Position numbers and translations under genes: made by a program. From Ilyonectria destructans (lineage: Eukaryota > Ascomycota > Sordariomycetes > Hypocreales > Nectriaceae): a stretch of DNA of 64,000 bases. Position 1 is the first letter of the stretch. Every line of letters begins with the position of its first letter. Of this stretch, positions 55,341-64,000 are shown one piece after another. The notes under the pieces are model-generated. The model ran no database searches. It had not been told where the DNA came from and was given only the letters and a program-made list of their open reading frames with translations. The stretch is taken from NCBI GenBank assembly GCA_020740775.1, contig JAHEWK010000036.1, positions 1 through 64,000 on the forward strand, given 5' to 3'.

Positions 55341-56560
55341 TCAATCCTCCATATCCATTTGATCAGACCGACTAGCGACGTTAGCCCAATTTGCGAGACC
55401 AAGGAGGTGGTTTGCAACCGCCACTCGCCCGTTTTTGTCTCCGATATCAAACCAGTCGGTCGAGTTGACACGTAGAAAGGAATTTGGGTCGCTGTTGGTC
55501 TCCGCTGGCGAAAGGTCCTCAAAACTCTGAGCAAATTGTTCAGTGATCTCCATATGGAAAAATTTGATGTATTTTCCAGCAGCGAGGATAGTTACAAAGC
55601 TATTCGCATGGTTAATGAAGGGCGGCAAACGTAGAGGCAGGTGCCTTACTTAGAGCCGGAGATGGGTCTGGATCTGTCATCGAGGCTCAGCGCCAGAGCT
55701 TCACCCACTATCTGAGCTAGGACATGGTCGGAGACAGTGGGGCTGCCGTCCAGAATAGTTCCCAAGTCGCGCTTCGCTTCAATGGCGGCCACATGATAAT
55801 GATTTCCGTTGGTCCGGAAAAGCCGGAGGCCGCCATCATCAACGGCTTCTATTAGCAGGGTACTGCGCGGCGTTAAGCCACGGTAGGTGAGCCTGTCGTC
55901 GCGGATTTCGAGATCGGATGCTGACTCTAGCGACTGACCATAGTTGAGTACGCATCTGGCGAAGCATTTAATCAGGTGTAGGCTGAGGTCCTCAAGAGGC
56001 GGGGTTGGATGTTTCTCTGCGTAGCCAATGCTTTCCCCCGAGAGTGACGATGGAGCATCCATAGACGGACTACTGCTAAAGTCATAGTCCTTAGGTGGGA
56101 CGTAGTTCCCGTATCGGTCAGGCTTATTACTCTGCCGACTTGGCCTTTGAGCTGAGCTGGCATCGACAGGTGCTAGAAAGGGACGGAGTGCAGCCCAGAC
56201 GTAACCAAGGCTGTCGGGGGAAGCCTCGCGAACAAGTTGTCCTTCCGACATTTTAAAGAGTTCCCCTTCCCTAGGCCCAGAAATCAGGCCGCGGATGCAA
56301 GGGCGTGACTGCATCTCGCTATTCGTTAGGAGATAGGGGACCAGGAGAGGGAGCTTCGATTTTGGGGCTTTGCACAGCACCCGACATGCGAATAATCCAT
56401 CGCGACCCCATAGACTGACAGCACTTGAGTTCTCTCCTCCTTGAAACTCCTCGAAGCTTAGCGCGTTCACGGCCTGTCTCGCAAAGTCGCTTCGCGCCCG
56501 GACGTGATCGTAGTACGCCATGCCCGAGGACATACACTTTTGACACAGACCCACAGGCAA
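55341..56560 (-). CDS. Putative PD-(D/E)XK-nuclease-like fungal protein
   Basis: Exons 56,560-55,650 and 55,599-55,341, intron 50 bp; 389 residues. The C-terminal half reads LIEAVDDGGLRLF, HYHVAAIEAKRDLGTIL, LAQIVGEALALSL and after the splice FVTILAAGKYIKFFHMEI. The acidic positions followed by IEAK fit the PD-(D/E)XK fold seen in many fungal proteins of unknown role. N-terminal residues show no domain. ATG 56,560 is the first; ATG 56,521 (MAYYDHV) is an alternative. Divergent from the gene at 56,829. Family assignment is moderate; nuclease activity is not shown. Confidence 0.6.
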
Positions 56561-56828
56561 AGCTGGCGTGGTTGTGCGTACTGGTACAAGCGGGGAAATT
56601 TAGTTCACGAAGTGGAGGCACTTTACCCCGCGTCCTACACGTCAGCACGTGATACGAAGGTGACCCATTTCGTGGATTTCGCGCTGTGTTCCTACATCCT
56701 TTGACGCGTTTTGTTATCGCCATGCCGCATACTACTCGCGAGGCAAGCCGGCTTCAGAAACACCTTGTCCAGGTTCCAGCGCGCTGGACAGATGACCAGA
56801 CCAAGTTTCTTCGGTTCTCATTCCCGTC

Positions 56829-57758
56829 ATGTCCGACAATTATGCCTACAGCAACCGCTGCATGTGGCCACGAAGACGGCCTCTCCGAAGTTCGATGGCA
56901 GCTGGCCAAGCAGCGCTTCTCTTTTCGGCACTCAGCAATTGCGGAACTCCTTACCAGCCCTACATGTCCTTTCAAATCAAGGTATGCTGACCATCGTGGA
57001 TACATGGATCTTGCTAACACTGCTCTATCTACGATGTAGTAACAACCTCATCTTCCAATTTGGTCGACGTGAACAACCCCTTAATTGTGTCGTCCTCTCA
57101 CCACGCAATGCACATCAGCGAAAAGTCCGCATTTCCGCCTTTGTCGATGAAGGATGCATACGTAGGACACGGCTGCTGAATGCCAAGTCACCTCGTCAGC
57201 GACAAGCATTAAGGCTCGATCAGTATCACCCATATATTACTGCCCTTCTCATTGCTGTAGCCCAAGCACAAGATGATAGAGAAGAGTCTGGTTATGTCAC
57301 TGTCAGTTGCCCTATTCCATTATTGCTTTATGTTCTTTACTCAGAGTCTAGCAGGCTTCCGTTCTGTTCACCCGAAATAGCTCAACGAAAGACGTCCGCG
57401 ACGTCTACCTCTACACAGCGAAGATTCCGCTCTCCTTACTCAACTTCCTCGAACGGCCTAAGTCCATCCTTCCTACATATGATCCCATTTCAGTCTCATG
57501 TGTTTCGATACCCGTTGAGCCACTCGAATCGCTTCGCGAACGTATCGTCACGGCAATGTCCAGCGAGGCGCCGGGTCACATGGAGCATCAGCGGATGGCA
57601 GTACATTGTTAGGTGTCTGTTTTGGTACGAATCGGGGTGCTCTGGTCTTAATTCTCGATATAAGACCACTTTCGCTGCTAGCCATCGGGACCATCCATGG
57701 CCTCTTTCAACAGACCTCAAACGCCGCAGTCGATAGCGTCGGCATACCCATCGTATGA
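56829..57758 (+). CDS. Conserved fungal hypothetical protein, structure uncertain
   Basis: Exon 1 from ATG 56,829 reads MSDNYAYSNRCMWPRRRP to FQIK at 56,981. Exon 2 begins about 57,040 and reads NNLIFQFGRREQPLNCVV then ALRLDQYHPYITALLIAVAQ. After a further intron (about 57,303-57,352) comes KDVRDVYLYTAKIPLSLL and PVEPLESLRERIVTA. The tail GALVLILDIRPLSLLAIG is in yet another frame to a stop at 57,758. The exon 1/exon 2 splice leaves the frame one base off as I read it, so the gene may be broken. Looks like a widespread fungal family; no named domain. Confidence 0.45.
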
Positions 57759-57779
57759 GGTAAGTGCGTGGCTCATCTT

Positions 57780-58525
57780 CTCCGGCGAGGATTTGCCCTC
57801 CGCTGACACTATAGAAGTGGGGTTGGTGTTATGTCGCGAAAATCGGACAGAGGTTCTGCTGAATCCCACCTATTGGGCCAGCGTTCTTGAAAGGAGCTGG
57901 TGGGCGCCGCCATCTCGCTGTAGGGCATGTCATCCCCTGGGTCCCTTTTTTTTTTACTGCTATCATAATCCTGTGGAGGCAATTGACCTAGTTTTTTCTT
58001 TCTTCTGCTAACTTTCATCTTGTGACTGCTAGGACACTGTGACCTCGCTCCCAACTACTCGTGCAGCTCAACGTTCATTTTCCTCTCCCTCGGTCTCTGG
58101 GTGATTCTGGAATGGAAGGCTGGTGGTGATGGGTGGTGGATGGGAGAAGATCATGAGGGTAGGTGGGTAATATTGGACAGTGTCTGGGTTGGCATCTGAA
58201 ATGCTAACGTCATATCCATTACCAGTGCTCTTTGGTGGCGGACTGTCGCTGGGTCGCGCGATTGGCCGGAGTCCTGGAGCAAAATGCGGATCTTCATCCT
58301 AATCCAAAGGACGATGAATCATCCACGATGTTGCCATGACGTCATGGAAATGCGCGGAACGCGCTACGGATGGAGAATGCCAAAGCGATGATTCTCGTCG
58401 ATCTTCATGCCGTTCATCCTCCTGCTTGGGTCAACGTAGGAACAAACGTGAAACGGCGAGATACGCCGTATTACTTAAAAAAAAAAAAAAAGGTTGCCCA
58501 TCCGCTGCCAATGAAGGCCGTCACC
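57780..58525. other. Intergenic, promoter of the histidine kinase
   Basis: About 750 bp upstream of the histidine kinase with no supported gene. A run of 15 A lies at 58,480-58,494. Confidence 0.45.
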
Positions 58526-60574
58526 ATGGCAGTCGACGCCACGGTCCCCTCTATGACCGAGATCCTCGACTTTTTACCTGTCCCGACCCTCGTTGTCTCA
58601 CCGTCGTATCGCATACAGAGAGTCTCGGCCGGCTTGCTGGAGGCGTGGGGTCGCAGACGTGACGAACTTGTCGATAAAGACCTCTTCATCGCCCTCTACC
58701 AGGGCTCGCCGACCGAAAGATTCGATCACATCCCCCTCGTCCACGCCATCGAGACTGCCGTTGCTGCTCGAGCCCTCCGTCTGTGCCATGCCGCCTATAT
58801 CGCGGATGGTGTCTCTTGGACTGCACGCATTATACCCGTCCACAGGGATGGCCAACTACTGTGCCTGTTCTTGGAATGGGACAAAGCCGAACTCTACGTC
58901 ACAGTTGCCGATGGCGGAATGACTCAGAGCTGGCTACCTATCGACGATGCCTTCCGCATCCTCGTTCAAGCTGTCAAAGACTACGCCATCTTCCTTCTCG
59001 ATACTCGAGGAAACGTGGTGACCTGGAATACCGGAGCAGAGCTAAACAAGGGCTACAAGAAGGAAGAAATCGTCGGCAAGCACTTCTCCATCTTCTACGG
59101 TGAGGAAGATATCCGGTCCAGGAAGCCCGAGATGGAGCTCGAAATCTGCTTGCGCGAGGGCAGGGTAGAAGATGAGGGCTGGCGCTACCGTAAAGATGGC
59201 AGCCGATTCTGGGCCAACGTCATCATCACAGCCGTCTATAAGAATGACATCCACGTCGGCTTCGGCAAGGTCACTCGCAACCTTAGTGAGCGAAAAGAGG
59301 CGGAAATGCGGCTGATTACCGCCTACGAGGAGAGCACCAGGTTGAAGAATGATTTCTTGGCTAACATTAGCCACGAAATCCGTACGCCGATGCACGGCAT
59401 GCTCTCCGCCTGCTCGCTCCTCACTGACAGCCGCCTGACCGAGGACCAGCAGGAGACAGCCAACATAATCGAGGAGTCGGGTCGTGTCCTGCTGCAGGTT
59501 ATCAACGATATCCTCGACTACTCCAAGCTTGCGGCAGGCAGTTTTTCCATCAACAACGACACAGTTGATGTCGCTACTGTCATGACTTCAGTCATGAGCA
59601 GTGTGCAAATCACTGTACAACCGGGAGTGTCACTGAGCTTGGTCCTGGCACCAGACCTGCCGAAGTTAGCAGAAGGAGATCCTCTCAGGTACCGCCAAAT
59701 CGCTGAGAACATTGTCGGCAATGCCGGAAAGTTTACCGAAAAGGGGTCCGTTTCGGTGGTCGTGTCGTTGCTCGCGCAGGACGCGGCCACATACACGATC
59801 CTGACCGAAGTTACCGACACTGGACGTGGCGTGTCCGGGGATGCCGCCCAAAACCTCTTCAAGCCGTTCACGCAGCTTGATACCACGTATCAGAAGCGTC
59901 GCCAAGGGACTGGCCTTGGACTATCCATAGCCAAGACGCTCGCTGAGCTGATGGGTGGTGACATTGGATATAAACCTAACACAGAGAGGCGGGGCAGCAT
60001 CTTCTGGTTTTCAGTCAAGCTCAACAAGCTCAAACGCCTTCAGCAGATGCACGCCGTCAACACGCAGCCAGAGCGCGGCAGCGGACTGTCGCGGCAGCGG
60101 ATCCCACAAGATTCTGACGCCGCGGCGCAGCTGACACGGTTGGTGGAGTTGGCGCCGACGGCGCGGATCCTCGCGGCCGAGGATAACATCATCAACCAGA
60201 AGGTCCTGGTCGGGATGCTGCATGCGTTCGGATTCCAGCACATCACAGTCGTCTCGAACGGCGCCGAGGCAGTCTCGACACTATCCGCCGCACCCGGCGC
60301 GTTTGACCTGATACTCATGGACATCAGCATGCCCGTCATGAACGGTTACGAGGCGACGGTCCGGATAAGGAACAGCGGCGTTCGCCTGCCCATCATCGCC
60401 ATGACCGCGTACGCACTCAAGGGAGACATGGAGCGTTGTTTGGAGAAAGGCGTGGATGACTATATTGCCAAGCCAGTGAATAGGCAACTGCTAATGAAGA
60501 AGATGCTGAAGTGGCTGCTAAAACCGGGTGGTGTGGTGCTGGCCACCAGAAGTTCCCGTGAGAACATTGGTTGA
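58526..60574 (+). CDS. Hybrid histidine kinase (PAS-HisKA-HATPase-REC)
   Basis: One exon, 682 residues from ATG 58,526, which has a strong CACCATGG context; the frame is open further upstream but crosses an A15 run. An N-terminal PAS-like region (TLVVSPSYRIQRVSAG) and a second PAS (YAIFLLDTRGNVVTWNTGAE ... WRYRKDGSRFWANV) come first. The kinase carries H in FLANISHEIRTPMHGM, N box ENIVGNAGKFTEKG, G1 DTGRGV and G2 GTGLGLSIAK. The C-terminal receiver has D in DLILMDISMPVMNGYEA and K in YIAKPV. All phosphorelay residues are present, so it is probably active. It would pass phosphate to an HPt protein. The layout resembles TcsA/Fos1-like fungal kinases; the exact group is not settled. Confidence 0.9.
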   Translation: MAVDATVPSMTEILDFLPVPTLVVSPSYRIQRVSAGLLEAWGRRRDELVDKDLFIALYQGSPTERFDHIPLVHAIETAVAARALRLCHAAYIADGVSWTARIIPVHRDGQLLCLFLEWDKAELYVTVADGGMTQSWLPIDDAFRILVQAVKDYAIFLLDTRGNVVTWNTGAELNKGYKKEEIVGKHFSIFYGEEDIRSRKPEMELEICLREGRVEDEGWRYRKDGSRFWANVIITAVYKNDIHVGFGKVTRNLSERKEAEMRLITAYEESTRLKNDFLANISHEIRTPMHGMLSACSLLTDSRLTEDQQETANIIEESGRVLLQVINDILDYSKLAAGSFSINNDTVDVATVMTSVMSSVQITVQPGVSLSLVLAPDLPKLAEGDPLRYRQIAENIVGNAGKFTEKGSVSVVVSLLAQDAATYTILTEVTDTGRGVSGDAAQNLFKPFTQLDTTYQKRRQGTGLGLSIAKTLAELMGGDIGYKPNTERRGSIFWFSVKLNKLKRLQQMHAVNTQPERGSGLSRQRIPQDSDAAAQLTRLVELAPTARILAAEDNIINQKVLVGMLHAFGFQHITVVSNGAEAVSTLSAAPGAFDLILMDISMPVMNGYEATVRIRNSGVRLPIIAMTAYALKGDMERCLEKGVDDYIAKPVNRQLLMKKMLKWLLKPGGVVLATRSSRENIG

Positions 60575-61125
60575 CGAATTACCCTAGCCACAGCATAGAA
60601 ATTATGTCTGCTAAGGATTCAGAGATTTACTACTTGGGCGCCCGCCTTCAGCTGTGCCTGGAGACCCTGTAGAATCTGTCAGGCGTGGCTGACCATTGAT
60701 ATTCGTTAACCGTGGGGATGTGGCAGTGGTGGCAGTAGTGGCAGTGGTGGGGTCCAACCCCCTCCAAAACACCAAAATATGGCCCAACTCAGCCTTTCGG
60801 AAGGCTGGGAATAGCCTCAGTTCTGGGCAAAAGTTCGACCCTAGATACACCTAGATACATCAATTACATCAATGGTGGCCTGAAATTGAGTGTATTGACG
60901 TGTAAAATTGTTCCAGTGGAGTGAGTGTACGTGGATGTTCGTGTAGCATACACCTACATCAAGTGGATGTAACAGGGGCCCCATAGGCACACGCCTAGGC
61001 GCGCCTTCACTCGTGCATGCGTAGGCGTGCGGATTATGTCAGCCCTCAATTAGGCTCCAACACCACAACTGCAGTTCTTAGGCAACGTCCAAATCCTATG
61101 ATCCAGAACGGCGATGAATTCTTAG
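60575..61125. other. No gene recognised; short GTGGCAGT tandem
   Basis: About 550 bp. A GTGGCA(G/GTA)-type tandem at 60,719-60,755 spans a few units. No gene seen. Confidence 0.4.
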
Positions 61126-62800
61126 TTATCTACCTGAATAGAAAGCCTGCTGCGCCTCACCATCTGCCGCGGCCGCCTCCCAGATCTCACGCATACCTCT
61201 TCTACTAGACAAAAGGTTGCTTTCCATCTCCCCAGCTATCTGAGCCTCGACCCGGTCATCTTCTGCCTTGCTCCAATCTAGGTAGGCTATCATCTCCTCT
61301 TTAGTCCAATCTCTAGACCCAGTTGGCGTCGTACAGCGCTTGCCCATCTGCTTCCAGTCAAGACACCACTGGTAGCTTGCTTTGTCATACCGCAGAGGTA
61401 GACCTAGCGCCCTCCGATACTGCTGGTTAGTTTTGACACTGCCACGAGGCTGCGCCTTGTACCAATCATCTCTAGCAGTAACATATCTCTGATAGATTAC
61501 CTGCGGGTCATCATATCTCAGCGCCGGCGCTGCCCCTGCCTGCCCTGGTGATGATGCTGCCAGCACTTCCCTACCTGTGCCGCCGATGTCGACGATGATG
61601 CAGCTATCACTATCCCTGCCTGCCCCTACCTGCTCGGGTGATCCTGACGACGATGCTGCCAGTGCTGCCCCTGCCTGCACCGATGATGCTGATGATGATA
61701 CCGCCGGCGCTGGTAGTGCATGCCCTGATAATGCTGACGATAATGCTGCTGGCATTGCCCCCACCTGCGCCGATGATGCTGACGATTGAAAAAGCTCCTC
61801 GTACCGCTGAGGGCATGTCTGTAACGGGCTGTGCCCGTAGGTGGCCTCGGGAACCCTCGGCCTTTCGTGGCCCACTTTTTACCTTTAAGCCACCATGACG
61901 AGTATATTTATGGATGGACCTCCTCTACTCTCTTTCTCTTCTTCTTCTTTCCTTAAGTTTGGTATACTCTGTAGAGTGGCCTAGCTAGTTGCAATACACT
62001 ACCTTGAGACCGTTACAATGTCTTTGAAGTCATTCTATGACCTAATGCGTGGCATCTGCTGCATTTAGGTTGTGCCTTTGGCTGTGCTGCTGCCTCAACT
62101 GCCTCAAATGCACTTGGCTCTCTCTGAGTGCTTGATTGCTGTCTAGTTGAGCTGGCAGCTATCCGATCAGGTCGATGCCGAGGCTCTAGTAGCAACTGAT
62201 GAACACCATAGCGGTTGAGGTGCCAATGCGTGTGACAATGCTCTAGGCGAAGGGCTTGGTCTTGTTCTTGTAGAGCCTTAAGAGTATGGGCGCAAGGGAG
62301 CCCTTGAGATCGAGTAAAAGAGCCGGTGCAGCTAGGCAGGTCTTTTGTAAGAGCCACTTCCGTTGTTCCTCAACCTTCCGTAAAGCCTCATGAGGTATCT
62401 AGCCACGTATAGCACTATATAGTGATCCAGAGAGCTCAATTGGTATCCGCATTTGCTGGCTGGCTTGGTTGGATCGTAGCTCGGCTAATTGATTAAGCAG
62501 CGCATGCTTCAAAGTTCTCCAAGCCTCGAAGAGATCTAGTGTAGATTTCTTGAGATGGCTCTTAAGTAGCCTATGGATACCCTCAACCCGTGAGGTAACT
62601 ACATTACCAAAGTGAGGGTGCTGATCAACCCAGGCCTTGACAAGCTTTTCCTTGTACGGATCGAGCCAATTGGCCTTAATATACCCAACCTCTTTAAGGT
62701 ATTGCGGTAGGTAGCGCTTTTCAAGCTCTTGTACGCGCTGATTAAAGGCCTCTTCATGCTCAGGAAGAGGAAAAGCGCCGGCTTTTGAAGAGAAATGCCC
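61126..62800 (-). pseudogene. Mutator-like (MULE) transposase, decayed and split by an LTR
   Basis: Read on the minus strand from about 62,770. The MULE tail reads VDQHPHFGNVVTSRVEGIHR and LLKSHLKKSTLDLFEAW, a TAG then breaks it at about 62,400. A frame change leads to SWIM-type Cys/His residues (SCTGSFTRSQGLPCAHTL) and a CCHC-like knuckle (CSRCHALGHRMTSKTC). A 198-bp LTR is inserted exactly here (61,820-62,017). The frame resumes after it (PQRYEELFQ) with an Ala/Ser-rich, repetitive stretch and ends at 61,126. The N-terminus and catalytic core are missing. Removing one copy of the ATGTC duplication joins the two sides in frame. Confidence 0.85.
61820..62017 (-). mobile_element. Solo LTR, copy 2, inserted in MULE pseudogene
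   Basis: 198 bp with TGTAACGG...CCGTTACA ends, flanked by the 5-bp duplication ATGTC. Its orientation is opposite to copy 1. It interrupts the MULE frame just after the zinc-knuckle segment, so it arrived after the MULE. Confidence 0.95.
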
Positions 62801-62870
62801 AAGACGAAGTCATCTACATCAGGAGGTATTTAAAGAGATCAGGGCACGCGTACAGCGTAGCGTAAGAGAT

Positions 62871-63269
62871 GTGAAGGTTAAGGAGATCTTTAGCCATAAG
62901 AAGAAGCATTGGAGGCCCCTTTTACAGTTCAAAAATCAGGCTGACTGGTGGTGCAAGGCTGATCATCGTGTCTACCTTGACTCGGCTATGATGCTCAGTC
63001 AACGGTATGCCCTATGCGAGCTTTGGGAACAGAATAAGCTTCTTCCTGAGTGGCAGCCAGCCATGAAAATGCCCTCTTTTTATGATACTACAGTCATTGC
63101 AGAGGCTCTGAGATTCATCGTATTAGATGAGCAAGAAAGCTGTGTAAATAAAGCTCTGATGTTGAGCTACGAGGCTGACGGGCTAGAGATAACAGAGGAA
63201 GTTGATGGTGAGGATAACACCGAGGGATTCATCATGGTCAAGGGCGAAGACAGCGAGAGAGACCTATAA
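62871..63269 (+). CDS. Unidentified frame, start unclear
   Basis: The frame is open from about 62,770 and reads SVRDVKVKEIFSHKKKHW, LQFKNQADWWCKADHRVYL, MLSQRYALCELWEQNKLLP and an acidic end. There is no ATG at the left, since 62,871 is GTG. It partly overlaps the 5' end of the MULE relic on the other strand. Protein-like composition, but I do not recognise a family. Possibly part of another transposon-derived gene. Confidence 0.4.
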   Translation: MKVKEIFSHKKKHWRPLLQFKNQADWWCKADHRVYLDSAMMLSQRYALCELWEQNKLLPEWQPAMKMPSFYDTTVIAEALRFIVLDEQESCVNKALMLSYEADGLEITEEVDGEDNTEGFIMVKGEDSERDL

Positions 63270-63904
63270 TTATCATGCATTTCAATTCACCAGTTGAAAC
63301 GCTATATAATCCCTTAATTGCGTGCGAAAAATGCGACTCTCTAGCTGTCAATTCAGGGGTCGCGATGCTCCTTTAGATGCGCGCGTAAAAGTTGACTTGC
63401 AAATGCACATAAGTATGCTTAAAATGAAGTGACATCTAATCCCCTAGTAAAATGGCTGCATGTAGAGGGTACCTTATTTTTGCAATTCAACGTGACTTTT
63501 GCTAGTCAAACAGACCCCCCGTCCAGGAGGTACGAGTGGCGGGGATGGGCGACTCGCAGCCCTTCCCTAGTAGGCACTTCGTGGTCTTCGTTCATGCCAC
63601 TCGACCCCAGTCCTTGTTTTAACAAACTTGCATGAAGATTCCATCATGATGACATGCACAGAACAACGATGGAATCTAAGTCGTCACCAGGTGGGGTTCG
63701 TACATACCGTGATCGATTCGTCTTAGACATACTTCGGAGGCGAATGTGGCGAGGGTGATGTCAGTATGACGCACGTCTGTGCCGGAGGGAATATCCCATA
63801 TCGCCAGAAGCATATCAAGTAAAGGATCTCTCTTGATATTGTCATGTCAACGTCTCCTTAAATTAGCCAGTCTCCAACAGTTTACCGCCATTTTATTTGC
63901 AATC
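63270..63904. other. No gene recognised
   Basis: About 630 bp. A plus-strand frame at 63,429-63,635 has no domain. The last part is presumably promoter for the gene starting at 63,905. Confidence 0.4.
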
Positions 63905-64000
63905 ATGCATAACCTTTTTTCTCGGCGACGCCAAAAGAGTCCTTACGGCAGTTATCCAGATTCTTCTGATGATGAGGCCTATTATAGCGAAGACAGACGC
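63905..64000 (+). CDS. 5' end of a gene continuing past the window
   Basis: ATG 63,905 opens a frame that stays open to the window end: MHNLFSRRRQKSPYGSYPDS then an acidic and Tyr-rich stretch (DDEAYYSEDRR). The low-complexity, Arg/Ser/Tyr-rich start is typical of fungal proteins with disordered N-termini. Only 32 residues are visible, so no function can be given. Confidence 0.5.
   Translation, partial: MHNLFSRRRQKSPYGSYPDSSDDEAYYSEDRR

Noticed and set aside
58370..58525. Upstream start of the histidine kinase at 58,370
   Set aside because: That reading crosses a run of 15 A coding a poly-Lys stretch and has no domain; ATG 58,526 has a strong start context just before the PAS-like region.
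1..64000. CRISPR array or bacterial-type operons
   Set aside because: Spliced genes, fungal families and absence of regular repeat-spacer structure exclude this.

Overview
The window is fungal nuclear DNA, most likely from a filamentous ascomycete of the Eurotiales (Aspergillus or Penicillium relatives). Genes carry 45-90 bp introns with GT...AG ends. Recognisable families include an FlbC-type C2H2 regulator, a LaeA-like methyltransferase, a YANK-type kinase, a GT32 mannosyltransferase, a glycogen-targeting CBM21 subunit, an OPT transporter and a hybrid histidine kinase. Gene density is low, and much of the space is transposon relics, MITEs, solo LTRs and broken gene copies, so this reads as an accessory or subtelomere-like region rather than a conserved core block.

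Layout. 1-4,020: a compact multigene element (element 1) with a DUF3716-type Cys-rich protein, a DDE integrase and a convergent CPYCG-finger protein, saturated with the short motif CCGTWC/GWACGG. 5.3-6.3 kb: hAT relic. 6.4-7.6 kb: GT32 enzyme. 8.6-15.9 kb: a run of broken or truncated genes (CaCA exchanger fragment, Zn2Cys6 regulator, GTP cyclohydrolase I, DUF6604-like, C2H2 tail) around one fairly complete methyltransferase. 16.4-18.7 kb: YANK kinase. 19.8-21.0 kb: FlbC-like gene with an in-frame stop. 21.7-28.5 kb: MITEs and a few hypothetical genes, including a multi-pass membrane protein. 30-32.6 kb: Tc1/mariner relics and a GPI-anchored protein. 33.2-37.5 kb: a divergent pair of transporters (OPT; CaCA exchanger). 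38.4-42.2 kb: a bHLH gene between inverted repeats. 43.1-44.4 kb: CBM21 protein.

45,653-49,740: a second element (element 2) bounded by perfect 30-bp terminal inverted repeats. It encodes the same integrase family and the same kind of CPYCG protein, again tail to tail with only 3 nt between the two stop codons, as in element 1. A 320-bp MITE is nested in its right end. 50-54 kb: hAT tail relic, BAH-PHD chromatin protein, hairpin cluster. 54.4-57.8 kb: solo LTR, second copy of the 320-bp MITE, PD-(D/E)XK-like protein and a divergent hypothetical gene. 58.5-60.6 kb: hybrid histidine kinase. 61.1-62.8 kb: a Mutator-like transposase pseudogene split by a second solo LTR. 63.9 kb: the 5' end of another gene.

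The strongest candidate for an undescribed system is the pair of integrase elements: two diverged copies keep an integrase plus a dedicated CPYCG-finger partner in the same convergent layout, and one also carries a DUF3716 protein and an element-wide dispersed hexamer that could be a binding site for one of these proteins. The host-type genes here show no operon-like joint function.
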